NCBI GenBank assembly: GCA_027621405.1
Contig: JAQCBT010000022.1
Location: 1 to 57,237, forward strand
Origin: Pseudomonadota bacterium
Lineage (GTDB): Bacteria > Pseudomonadota > Gammaproteobacteria > Pseudomonadales > Pseudohongiellaceae
DNA: 57,237 bases
Reading direction: 5' to 3'
In this document: piece by piece, positions 11,383 through 21,800 of the stretch
Numbering within the stretch: position 1 is the stretch's first letter
Layout of the letters: each line of letters starts with the position of its first letter
The notes under the pieces: model-generated
Databases searched by the model: none
Told to the model about the DNA's origin: nothing
The model's input: only the letters and a program-made list of their open reading frames with translations
Program-made: the position numbers and the translations under genes

Positions 11383-11432
11383 ATGGTATCAGGCCTGGAT
11401 GACAGTTTTGTGACGAGACCGGAATTAGCTTA

Positions 11433-11447
11433 TGGGAATATTTCCCA
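11433..11447. promoter_or_regulatory. operator copy 2 (palindrome)
   Basis: TGGGAATATTTCCCA, with the same core as copy 1 except the outermost G. Its centre is 71 bp from copy 1 and 30 bp from copy 3, close to whole numbers of helical turns, so all three would lie on about the same DNA face. Confidence 0.7.
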
Positions 11448-11461
11448 CGCTCATAATTGAC

Positions 11462-11478
11462 GTGGGATTTTTTCCCAC
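11462..11478. promoter_or_regulatory. operator copy 3 (palindrome)
   Basis: GTGGGATTTTTTCCCAC: arms GTGGGA/TCCCAC around TTTTT. Like copy 1 it is preceded by TTGAC, giving an 11-base identical TTGACGTGGGA. A -10-like TATACT (11487-11492) follows, so copy 3 covers the -35 region of the DUF6502-like gene. Transcription starting about 11499 would give a nearly leaderless mRNA for the ATG at 11500. Confidence 0.7.
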
Positions 11479-11499
11479 TCAACCTATATACTTGGCAGC

Positions 11500-12384
11500 A
11501 TGGCAAGCAACTCCAGTAATCAAGCCCCGATTGGCCCGCCCAGATCTCTGGTGCGGGCACTCGAGAAACTGTTGCGTCCGCTGATCAGGCTATTGCTGCA
11601 TTATCAATTTACCTACCCCCAGTTCATTGCCATGCTCAAGTCACTCTACGTGGATGTGGCGGAGCAGGAATTCCAGGTTGGGGGCAAACGGCAATCGGAC
11701 AGTCGCATCCATCTCTTGACCGGAGTGCACCGCAAGGATGTCAAACGCCTGCGCGGCGAACAAACCGAAGAACTCCAGATTCCTGAAACGATTTCCACCG
11801 GTGCCCGACTGATCGCTTACTGGCTTGGCAACCCGGAGCTTACCGATGGAGACGGTAAACCCCTTCCCTTGCCTCTGCGTTCCCCAAATAACGATAGCAC
11901 CAGTTTCGAGTCACTCGTGGCTACGGTAGTCAAGCAGGACATCCGCCCACGAGTGATTCTCGATGAATGGTTGCGGCTGGGCGTCGCACAACTGCAAAAT
12001 GATCAAGTCATACTCAAATCCGGAGCCTTCACTCCTGAACGCGGCTTCGATGAGAAAGCCTTCTTCTTCGGTAAGAATTTGCAGGATCATATTACCGCCG
12101 GGAGCAGCAACCTGCTTGGGCACAAGCCTTTTTATTTCGATAGAAGTGTTTATTATGACAGGCTATCTGAGCGGTCGGTGCAGGAACTCGCCAGTCTCGC
12201 CAGTAAGCTGGGAATGGACGCGCTCACCACCATGAACAAGGAAGCCCTCGCCAGACAGCAATCCGACGCCGGAGAGGCGGAGAAAGGCACGGCCAGTCAC
12301 AGGATCAACTTCGGTATCTTCAATTACAACTCTGTTCCAAGAGATACCGAGCCTGGCAATTCATCGTCCGGGAAACAGGACTAG
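11500..12384 (+). CDS. DUF6502-like protein, candidate transcriptional regulator
   Basis: This is a 294-residue protein whose N-terminal half resembles DUF6502. The segment from about residue 14 (SLVRALEKLLRPLIRLLLHY) continues into QFIAMLKSLYVDVAEQEF and then RIHLLTGVHRKDVKRLRGE, which looks like a helix-turn-helix. The rest is conserved in this family but has no known activity, and the last 35 residues are polar and disordered. No signal peptide or membrane helix is visible. Function in the family is not established to my knowledge. The helix-turn-helix appearance and the three palindromes at its own promoter suggest an autoregulator that also controls the divergent hydrolase; that is inference. 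There is no clear Shine-Dalgarno before the ATG. Confidence 0.8.
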   Translation: MASNSSNQAPIGPPRSLVRALEKLLRPLIRLLLHYQFTYPQFIAMLKSLYVDVAEQEFQVGGKRQSDSRIHLLTGVHRKDVKRLRGEQTEELQIPETISTGARLIAYWLGNPELTDGDGKPLPLPLRSPNNDSTSFESLVATVVKQDIRPRVILDEWLRLGVAQLQNDQVILKSGAFTPERGFDEKAFFFGKNLQDHITAGSSNLLGHKPFYFDRSVYYDRLSERSVQELASLASKLGMDALTTMNKEALARQQSDAGEAEKGTASHRINFGIFNYNSVPRDTEPGNSSSGKQD

Positions 12385-12457
12385 ACTGCATGGTCACATT
12401 AGCAGGTACACTCTTCACTACCATGCTCATATCCACGGATAAGGGAACTCGACTCTG

Positions 12458-13303
12458 ATGCTTTTCGCCTGGACCGAAGCTTTTAAGCAACACAGAAACC
12501 TGTGGGCGTTGCTATTGGTCCTGCTATTGAGCCTGCTTACCTACAGCAGCAACGGCATCATTCGTGGTGGTGGTGATGATGATGAGGGCAGCGGACTGGG
12601 AGGCACAGGACGTAGCCTCAATGACTTCATTGAACCGGGTGCCGGTAGTGGACTCGGCGGAACCGGGTTCCGTCCCTACCTCGGGATAAATACAAACAGC
12701 GACAGCAAGTCTGCCGAATTGGTGATAATCACCCGCCCCTTGCTTAGCGCCGACAGAGATTCCTATTCCGGATTACCAACAGCCATTGCCGCCAGCCATT
12801 CCGGCATTCAACTTCCGCAAGCCCAGGATACTCGTCGCATCAATAGCCCTGTAGAAACTCCAGTAAGAGTTGCAGACCCGGAAACATTCACCCGGGATTC
12901 ATCAGCGATAAGGATCGAAGAATCCATGCAGTGGGAACTCGATCAACAGGCGTTGATCCTCGAACCCCGTCAAAACCTGCTCACCGAAAAGCCTCCAGCC
13001 TTCGATGAAACTGCAAAGCAAGCGCAACTGGGTGCAAACAGTGTGCCCGGCGCGGCAGATACTTCAGCAGATACGGAACAAGCCGGCACCATAAGCTGGG
13101 CGAGCCTGGTGCAGCAGCTCAGCGATGATCCCGGGACTGAAGCGACTATTCTCGCTGAAAATTCAGACACGCAGGCAACAACTGCAGACACAATGCAGAG
13201 GCCGGAGAGAATTCAACGCCCCGCCCTGCCCCCGGTACAGCGAGTCCGGCCCGTGCAACGTGCGGGATTATTGCCGCCCAGGATTCGTCCCTTACAACTC
13301 TGA
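12458..13303 (+). CDS. exported or membrane-anchored protein with GSGLGGTG repeats, unknown function
   Basis: This 281-residue protein has one strong hydrophobic segment near the N-terminus (about residues 15-32, ALLLVLLLSLLTY) and is otherwise polar. Directly after it come a DDDE cluster and two copies of G-S-G-L-G-G-T-G (about residues 46-53 and 65-72). The middle is low-complexity, and the C-terminal 30 residues are rich in Arg and Pro. I recall similar G-S-G-I-G-G-T-G motifs in exported proteins near DUF6502 genes, sometimes with DUF5666, but no DUF5666 domain is visible here. It follows the DUF6502-like gene by 73 bp on the same strand and may be co-transcribed. No enzymatic motif is seen. 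Confidence 0.7.
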   Translation: MLFAWTEAFKQHRNLWALLLVLLLSLLTYSSNGIIRGGGDDDEGSGLGGTGRSLNDFIEPGAGSGLGGTGFRPYLGINTNSDSKSAELVIITRPLLSADRDSYSGLPTAIAASHSGIQLPQAQDTRRINSPVETPVRVADPETFTRDSSAIRIEESMQWELDQQALILEPRQNLLTEKPPAFDETAKQAQLGANSVPGAADTSADTEQAGTISWASLVQQLSDDPGTEATILAENSDTQATTADTMQRPERIQRPALPPVQRVRPVQRAGLLPPRIRPLQL

Positions 13304-13345
13304 ACAATGCACCAGGCTACCTCGTTCGGTAGACCTGTTGCCTTC

Positions 13346-14125
13346 CTACCAGCTATAGCGCAATGACGTGTAGAAACTCCAGTCGGGGCTGGCCTCTGTA
13401 TAGCCCTTGCTGAGCAGGCTGGTGAAACTCCAGTTGTCCGATAATCGCCAATTCAGGTACGGACTTAACTCGTGGCTCACCGGGGTAAAATCAGATGTAG
13501 GTTCGCGGTAATCATAGAAAATTCCACCGGAGAGTCGATCTCCGAGATTCAACGCCGCTCCCAGCTGCAGGTAGGCTCCGTTGCGCAGCCCGGTGAACAG
13601 TTCCGACTTTCCACGAACGCTGTAACCAAGACTCGAGAATAGCAAAAGCCCCCGCCATTGCTGGCTTACATCCAGTTGCAAGTTGTAGTCGAACTCACCC
13701 GTGCCCAGTCCTTTCTGCTCGCTGGCGGTGGGTAGCTTGATATCGAATCGCAGGTCGAAGAAGGCGGCAGTCGGTGAGCGGGAATTAAAATGATAGATCG
13801 CCGAGGCGATTGTATCGCCGACACCCCGTTCAGTAGTGATTTCTGAACCTGCAATCGCCTGGTTGACCCCACCGAGATTGATGAGCACGGCCCCCGGCCC
13901 TTCTACCTCCAAAGCGGCCGCCAGTAATTGAAAACCCCAATTTCCACGTTCAAATTCATAGCTCAGGGGCAAAAAACCAATACTGGTATCCAGGTTCAGG
14001 CCGAAATCTCCATGGGCCCGATAATAGCCTGCCGTAAGCGCATGGGTAGCTACTGATTGTGATCCCTGTTGTGCCCCCGCGGACATAGGAGTTAACAACA
14101 TCAGCAGCAACAGGAAAACGGGCAT
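13346..14125 (-). CDS. outer-membrane beta-barrel protein, transporter-like
   Basis: A signal peptide (about residues 1-18, ending SAGAQ) is followed by roughly 240 residues of alternating polar/aromatic beta-strand sequence. The protein ends in Tyr-Ser-Trp, the terminal aromatic typical of Bam-inserted barrels. Stretches such as DTIASAIYHFNSRSP...FDLRFDIKLPTASEQKGLGTGEFDY resemble transporter-like barrels of the phenol-degradation MetA type, whose substrates are generally unknown. The frame begins with TTG at 14131, but the ATG at 14125 is preferred. The gene is convergent with the GSGLGGTG gene and divergent from the TPR/barrel gene, so it sits inside an envelope-protein island. 259 residues. 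Confidence 0.75.
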   Translation of the reverse strand: MPVFLLLLMLLTPMSAGAQQGSQSVATHALTAGYYRAHGDFGLNLDTSIGFLPLSYEFERGNWGFQLLAAALEVEGPGAVLINLGGVNQAIAGSEITTERGVGDTIASAIYHFNSRSPTAAFFDLRFDIKLPTASEQKGLGTGEFDYNLQLDVSQQWRGLLLFSSLGYSVRGKSELFTGLRNGAYLQLGAALNLGDRLSGGIFYDYREPTSDFTPVSHELSPYLNWRLSDNWSFTSLLSKGYTEASPDWSFYTSLRYSW

Positions 14126-14503
14126 TGGCAATAATCAAAAATACGATGATTTGAGGGAAACAGGCATTTATGCGCCCATTCTATAGCAACTTGTCCACAC
14201 TCTCGCCTGAAACAACGACGTAGTACATTTCCCCCACCAAGCTCAAGGGCAATGATTACGTAAGTCGGAATCAGTCTAAATGGGTAACGGCTTAACCCTA
14301 AAATTCGGGGGAGAGCTTGAACCACTTCACAATTTAACAACCCCCCGATCAAATGCGATTGCAGGCACCCGAAAGGCAGTTAAAGTAAGACTGTCGCGAG
14401 CTTTCTGATACATTTTGATACAATGCCGGGACCACAGAGACAGCATGCACTCTGGTATCCCAGAAACTGAAGTTAGCTTCCAACAACAAAAACGGACAAC
14501 ACC
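14126..14503. other. intergenic region between two envelope genes
   Basis: These 378 bases lie between divergent genes. A direct repeat TGATACA occurs at 14406-14412 and 14416-14422, one helical turn apart. TACAAT (14419-14424) inside it resembles a -10 for the TPR/barrel gene, without a good -35. Nothing else is recognised. Confidence 0.4.
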
Positions 14504-15847
14504 ATGAAAACCACTCGTCTGCTCCTGGCGCCACTCTTTTGTATAGGGCTCCAGTGGTCTGCTTATGCCGCCGAAAACGCGTCTCCCTTTGAGGAAATGG
14601 ATCGCTTGAATAACGCCGGACAATATCAGCAAGCTTACGAGCTCGGGCTCGACAATCTCGAAGAGTGGGAAGGCGATCCGCAATTCGACTTTGCCTACGG
14701 ATTGGCCGCGCTGGAGTCAGGCGAACCCAACGAAGCGGTTTTCGCCCTTGAACGAGTATCGGCTACCGCTGCTGGTGGTGTCCTCCGGCAGAGAGCGCGC
14801 CTGGAACTGGCCCGCGCCTACTTCGTCACCAATAACCTGACGGCAGCCGAAAGCTTGTTCAACACAGTTCTTGCAAGCAATCCGCCGGCCAACGTCCGCC
14901 AGAACATCGAAGCCTTCCTGCAACTGATCGAGGCGCGCAGGAACCAGCAGTCCCCGACATTCAACTGGACTGTTGCCTCTGCCGTGGGTCAGGACGGCAA
15001 CATCAACAGCGCTACGAGCAACGGTTTCATCGACACTCCCCTCATCGGCCAGATCGAGCTCGACCCCAATGGGCAGGAAACCGAGGATCAGTTCAATAAC
15101 ACCACGCTTGGCATGGTCTACAACTACCCGATTACACGAAATCGCGCAGTCGAGGCAAGAGTAAACCTGGGACACCTCAACAACTTTGGCACCGATCAGT
15201 TTGATGTTGCCAATGCCCGCGGAGAGGTGGCTTATACCTGGGGTGACGATGTTAATCGTTTCCGCCATGGTTTCGCTCTTGGCCAGGTTAATCTCGATGG
15301 CAGTACATTCCAGGATTCAATTGCGTTGAACAGTTCGTGGCAACACGTGGGTAGCGATGGCTGGTACCAGAGCGCTTCTGCTTCTTACACCCAGATTCGT
15401 TATGACACCAGTAGCGGCGCCAGCAATGCACTGCGGGATGTGGATCAGTTGCTACTGACAGGAGGCCTGACCAAGATCGCCGGCCAGTTCACCCATTCCA
15501 TGAACCTGTATCACGCCAATGAGGATCCCGAGAACCCAAATGGCGGAAGTCACAATGGTCGCACCTTCACCGGCCTGGCCTACAGCCTTCTGTATCGATT
15601 GAACGCGCAACACACGCCATACCTGAGAGCGACCGCGCAGGATGTTGAGCACGATAGCGAACACCCGGTATTTTTTAACACGGTGCGCAGCGATGATAAC
15701 CGTTCGATCACTGCCGGCTGGTTCTTCCAATTTACTCGCGACCTGATGATTACCGCCGAAGCCTCTTACACGGATAACGCAAGCAATATCGAACTGTTTG
15801 ACTACTCACGCTTCAAATACCAGGCAGGCTTCAGGTACCAGTTCTAA
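14504..15847 (+). CDS. TPR plus outer-membrane beta-barrel protein, Slam-like (candidate type XI secretion component)
   Basis: The 447 residues comprise a signal peptide (1-23, cleavage after AYA), a helical TPR region (about 28-145: LNNAGQYQQAYELGLDNLEEW, GLAALESGEPNEAVFALERV, ARAYFVTNNLTAAESLF), and a barrel of about 300 residues ending in Phe. The barrel opens with AVGQDGNINSATS, like the D-x-N-I-N entry strand of the surface lipoprotein assembly modifier (SlipAM/DUF560) family. Slam proteins move TbpB-type surface proteins, and in the type XI system soluble ones, across the outer membrane. The immediately downstream gene, 37 bp away, encodes a giant exported protein with repeated TbpB-like modules, which fits a translocator-cargo pair. 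The domain order is seen; the Slam assignment is by resemblance. A generic TPR porin is the alternative. Confidence 0.7.
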   Translation: MKTTRLLLAPLFCIGLQWSAYAAENASPFEEMDRLNNAGQYQQAYELGLDNLEEWEGDPQFDFAYGLAALESGEPNEAVFALERVSATAAGGVLRQRARLELARAYFVTNNLTAAESLFNTVLASNPPANVRQNIEAFLQLIEARRNQQSPTFNWTVASAVGQDGNINSATSNGFIDTPLIGQIELDPNGQETEDQFNNTTLGMVYNYPITRNRAVEARVNLGHLNNFGTDQFDVANARGEVAYTWGDDVNRFRHGFALGQVNLDGSTFQDSIALNSSWQHVGSDGWYQSASASYTQIRYDTSSGASNALRDVDQLLLTGGLTKIAGQFTHSMNLYHANEDPENPNGGSHNGRTFTGLAYSLLYRLNAQHTPYLRATAQDVEHDSEHPVFFNTVRSDDNRSITAGWFFQFTRDLMITAEASYTDNASNIELFDYSRFKYQAGFRYQF

Positions 15848-15884
15848 CAATTAATCAAAATTTTTAAAAGCCTAGCGAATCATT

Positions 15885-18800
15885 ATGAGAATTTTCGCCA
15901 AGCAATTAATTGAACGCGGCTGTTTCAATGTGTTGTTGCTTTGCCTGGCACTGTATTCGCCAGGCGCCTATCCGCAGGAACCGGAGATCGCCGGTCGTGT
16001 GGTTGCGGTAAACGGTGTTGTGTCCGCACTGGACCCCAATGGAATTTCTCGTCCTCTCGCTCGGCGCAGCGAGATTCGCGTCGGTGATACCATCATCACC
16101 GATGCTTCTTCTTTCGCTCAACTCCGCATGTCCGACTCAGCCATCGTGTCATTGCAGGAGCACACCCAGTTCGAGATTGTCGCCTACAGTTATGAGCAGA
16201 ATCCCGGGAGCGACACGTCCACCATGCGACTCATCCAGGGCGGCTTTCGCACGATAACCGGCAGCATCGGCGAGCAGGACCCATCGGCGTACAGCGTAGA
16301 GACTGAATACGCCACTATTGGTATCCGCGGTACAGACTTTTCCATCGTCATACCCGTGGAACTGGATGCGACGGGAAATCCGGTGCCGACCGATGACCTC
16401 TATGCGGGCATCTTCGACGGCACTGCCGATATCTCCAATATCGCCGGCACCCTGGGTATCGGTGTCGGCGAAGACTACGACTATGCCGTTGTATTTGAGC
16501 CTAACCAGGCGCCTCAGGGTCTCACCCTGCAACCCACCGCATTGGGTCTAGTTGCCGTTCTTACCATCTCCGTGCCCGATGAAGAGGAAGGCGATGGAGA
16601 TGGAGATGGTGGCGGTAACGGAGGTGGAAACGGTGGTGGCGGTAATAACGGCGGCGGTGATGGCGACGGCAATGGCGGTGACGGAAACAGCAACGACGGC
16701 GGTGGAAATGGTGGCGGCAACGCAGGCGCCGGAAATGCCTTCGGAAACTTCGCCGGTGGTGGTGGCGGAGGCGCACCTACTCCCACCCTCAACGACCAGC
16801 AGAATTCGGGCATAGACACCTCCGGTCTCGGTGGCTTGCAGGACACCAGCGCGCTCACCGTTAACCCCAATGAAACAAGCGGTGATGGCACCATCGATTG
16901 TGCAGCAAACACCAATATCCCCGCCTGTCGTCCCGAGGAAGACGAAGAGGAACAACCTCCTGAGCCGGAACCTGAGCCTCAACCAGAGCCAGAACCTCAA
17001 CCTGAGCCGGAGCCTCAACCGGAGCCAGAACCTCAGCCCGAGCCTCAACCAGAGCCAGAACCTCAGCCAGAGCCTGAGCCAGAGCCAACTGACGAAGATA
17101 ACAATTCTTCGAATAATGGTGGCAGCAACAACAACCCAACTTTTTTTGGGTTCACGTTACCAAACATCAACGCTCTAAACCTGGTCGCCTATGGAGCCAC
17201 AACAGATAGCGACCTTGACGGCCAACAACTAATACGGGGCCGCAGCGGTGCTCTGGGCTCCAACCCGCTGATCATTGATACTGATGCGACCGATGTATCT
17301 GCAACTCCCACCTCTAGCTCAAAAGGGCTGGTCTTGGACCTGAATAATCGCGACCTGGCATCCGGAACAGAAATTGAAGATATAGCCTCATATACAAATG
17401 GAAAGTGGGGAATCTGGCAGGATCCGGACACCAAGATCAAGGATTACTCTTCTGCAAATGCAACCCCAACCGTTTACGACATAGCCAGCAAGGTTGTTGT
17501 TGTTGCCGGCGAGCCAGGCAATGTAATTACTTCCTTAACCGGCCAGCGCAGGTTCAAAGCTGACACATCAAACTTTCTCTTGATTTCAGAGGGTGAAGGT
17601 GTTGGCAACACGGCCAGCGCCACCATTCAGGGAAAATTTTATTTTAATTTTGACACAGGAATTTCGTCTGCTTCGGCAGACGATATCGCGATTTGTTTCG
17701 ATGGGTGCGACATCGCAAAACTTGGAGAAGACTACTGGCCGCTTGTTTCCAGCAGCGTATCTGTTGTTCCAGCCTCTTTCGTGCCTAGTAACGACAACAT
17801 CTCAGAAGTGACATTTCTTAAAGATCTTGTATCGAAAAAGGGATATCTCGATGGATATAGCGCAGACGACAATAGCAACGATGTCAGTTGGCACGTGGAT
17901 GAAGAATTTATAGTTGGAAGCAAGTCAGGGGGATTCTTTCTCAAAGATTCCGAAGACCCAGACAAGCTAGGGTTTGTGTTGACGTTCTCGGCGTTTTCAG
18001 TTGAATACAATGGGTTCGGGGGTGAGGGTAAGAAAGTCATCAATGGAACCAGTACAGCTGACCAGAACAGATTGTCTGGGGCTATCGTATTTGATCTTGA
18101 TAGCAGCTATGACCCTGACGAAACGGGATATGTGGTTCTCAACAAAGACACGAGCTTCTCCAATTTTGGCTTTGCTGTCAGGGACAATGACAAAGTCACA
18201 TTCGGCGCTGCAACCTCAATCAGTAATGACGGACTAAAAATAGCTGGAACCCCAACTGCCAAGGGGTCAGGCCAATCAAGCGTATACCATGATTTCATTG
18301 AGCTGGATCCCGATACAGACTCCTTGATTGATTTCACTGAGACCAATTATGACACTCCACTGGATATCACCTGGGGTAAATTTTACGACGTTGACGGCGC
18401 GGATGGTCCTTCTGCCACTTACTATAGCGATGCTCATGACTCTGCCACTGGAGAAGACACCAACAATGAAGTGCTGGTAGCTACGTTTCTCAACGAACCG
18501 CTGGCTGACGTAGATGACGGCGGATCACGAAGGTTTTTTATTAAGACAGCCGGTGCCAGTGATGGCGAATACAGTCTGTTTCATGATTCCGACAACGAAG
18601 TTCATATAGGGTCCTTTATATTCAAAGCAGATGAAGGTGAGATTACGGGCTTCAAGCTGGATTTATGCGATTCCTGCTCGGAAGGCAGTACAAACTGGTC
18701 CGTGGAACAAGGAAACAATCATGCAATCACCGTAAGAAGCGACGGTAGCTTCAAGTTTAGCTTTAGCAATGGTGAGATTGATGATTCAGGGAACCCTGAC

Positions 18801-21800
18801 TTCAAAGGCTTTTTCGCTGGTTCATTTTTCGACAATAGCAATGCCGAATCTGACGTAGACGTAGGTGCTGCCGGGGTCTTCTCCTTTATCGAAGACAATA
18901 GTGAGCCACGCACGCTGGCTGGCGGCCTTGCCTTTATAGAAAGCGAAATAATAACTGACAGCGACATATCAGACCTTGTCGATGACAACAGATTTGGCTT
19001 TATCTTGAGCAGCACCGAGATTGACTATAACTTCGAATCCAATACAGTCCCGCAAACGGTATTTGGCTGGACTAATAACCCAACCACCAACTCCTCTGAA
19101 GCCAAGTTTTTGCTACTGAGCAATAGCGATTATTCGGCTGGTCATATCCGCATCAAGGACAAAAACAAACTTTCCTCAGAAGGATTTCAACTAGGGTTCT
19201 TATTCGACGTCGAAGGAAGCCCTGTCGTAGGAAAAGACGACGGTGAAACTGCCGGCTCGGTATTTGACAAGTTTGATCTTGACTGGGCGATATTCAAGGA
19301 CAACAACTTAGACAACTATATTCTTTATGACGAATTTGGCGAATTAAGCGAGTGGCAAGATCTTGATACAAATGCCGCCCACTTTATCCCCTCCTCCATC
19401 CCCGCCTATAGCGAGGATGGAAGGCTCGCAGGGATTGGAACTTTTGAAACGAAACTGGCTTCGATCGCACTTCGTGGTGACGATGAAACATTCGAGCCTA
19501 CGTTCAATGGTAAATTCACGCTGAATTTCGTAACTGGCAGGATAACTTCCAACGATTTCTGGATTGAAATCCCAGAGGGCAGCGAGTCTGAGCAACGATG
19601 GTGGATCTCCGATATTGATGGAACCCTTGCCGACCTTGCAGGTGAAGGAGTCATTAATGCACTCTCGGTAAGCGGCACTATTCACGAAAATAATGACGGT
19701 TGGAATGCTGTAACCAACGGTAGCTTTGAGGGCAAACTTAGCGGATTTGCCGTCTTGGGCGACAACAGTGGCAGCAACGACAACTGGGGATTCCTTCTGG
19801 GTTACAATCTGGTTAATCCAGATGCCCCTGAAGGCGAAGATCACCAGAAATCCCTGATAGGTGGAGGCCTCTTTCAATCATCAGGCAGCGCAACAGCAGA
19901 TGGCGAACTAGACCCGGTATTCGATTACGACAAGACGTTTCGCAATGAGTTTAAGGATGGTTTCGCCATCGCGTTTTCCGCACAAGGCGGCTTCGATAAA
20001 AAAGTACTTGTGGGGAACCTGAATGCCAACACCAATCGTCCGGAGATCATTAGTTTTACCACCAACGGCAATGAGATCGAGAATATCTTTGCTCCCGAGC
20101 CGAACTACATTCTTCAACCACAATCCGACAAAGATAGAGTCGCAAATAACATCGCGAGTTTCAGTCTGCTGTGGAACGAATGGGACTCTGATGCCAGCAA
20201 TAACAATTTGTTGTTCGATAGCGATATAAAGAACGGGGCAAGTTTCCCTGACCACAATCCAGGCGCCACAATTTTCGATGATCCCCTTACCGTCATAACA
20301 CTTGATTCAACTCGCGCCGCAGTGAACAAAGTTGGTAAAGCAACTTTTTCCAGTGAAGTTACCAGCAACAGCTTTGCAAAAGCTTTTGTCAATTTCGATG
20401 AAGTAGAAGACGAGAGCTACGATTCAGCGAATGGCATCACTGGCGTTCTGGACTTTGACTTAAGCAATGCGGAAATTCTGGATACCAGTTACTTTGAGGT
20501 GAATTTTGATGGCTCAGGTGACAAGTCCTGGAAGGCCAAATTCGAAGGCAGCCTTAAACATATTGACGCAGACAGTACCAACAAAGTCACCTATATCAGC
20601 GATATTACATTCACCGATTTCACAGTTATAGGCAGCGATGACAAGCCTGTTACTGGTGATAATTTACTTGAAGGAGATATCGGTGGACTGCTGGCTAAAA
20701 ATGCAGCGGGGCAATACGGATTCGCAGCTGGTTTTACCTTATTCAGGAAAAGCGATAGTGACGACTATGTGAATGGTAGCTTCTTCTGGCAAGAGTCCTT
20801 CCTCACTAGCGAAGAATCTGGTGACTACGATTTTGACAGCCATGCTGTTCTCGCAACTGCATCTGTACATTCGAACTATGAGAATGGCGTGTTCGGGGGA
20901 CAGAGCGCTACAACTGACGACGCGAAAGATCCACTGATTCGTAATAAATCTTTCAGCATAGCCAAGTTCCCCGAGAATTTTGATGACTCTTCTGACGGAA
21001 CAGGTGATGGCATATTCAGGGGGCACAATACCACCAAAAGCACTCTTGCCCTGCCCTCAGGTGCCTCAGATCACATCACGTTCGGTCAATGGATTGGCAA
21101 CTCATCGGAGGACAAGTTGTTCCTGAATGTTGATCATGCATCCGGAGGTGGAAAGTCTATCCTGGATCAAGGTGTTCGAGCATATTGGTTTGAAGGGGAT
21201 CCTATTACAAACAGTAGCTCACTACAGTATGAGACAACCGGGACCGCTACCTTCGATGTAATTGCTGCTTTACAGGGAAGTGTCCACAAAGTCGTGCAGA
21301 GTGGAGGCGCTGAGTCCTATCACGGATTCAGCTCCACGCTGGCAGATCACAGCTTTCTGCTTGAAGTTAACTTCAGCGATGGAAGCATCAAGGGTGGATT
21401 CAAACTCCTTAGCGAGAACGAAATTTTTGACAACAGCACAAGTCCCAGTAGCGGATCGAGTGGTACAGATGATGTCTTATGGGACATGAAATTCACAGGA
21501 ACAATCGATGATAGCTCGAGCGATCTGTCACCATATTTCTCTCTTTCCAGCTTTTCAGGCGACCTGATTCGCGACCCGAATAATGACAATGAGAGGTTTA
21601 AGAATCTTGGCAGCACGCTGTCCGGAAGCGGCGGTGGTTATTTTGTCGGCGATGACAGGAAAACTGGTCACCTGGCTATAGGTTTTTCAATTTCATCAAC
21701 CGATGATATCGACACGAACGACAGGGCGGTAGCGGGTACGATCCTGCTGAAAGGCCAAGCCTACGAAGACGAATTCTTTTCAAGTTCAGAGTCCTCGTTA

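Noticed and set aside
16954..17090. CRISPR-like or tandem DNA repeat
   Set aside because: The periodicity is codon-based in the giant gene's frame (Pro-Glu-Pro-Gln) with no unique spacers.
16514..17139. Long antisense frames across the Gly-rich and Pro-Glu tracts
   Set aside because: Low-complexity codons leave all frames open; the products are Arg/Pro/His or Leu-rich shadows.
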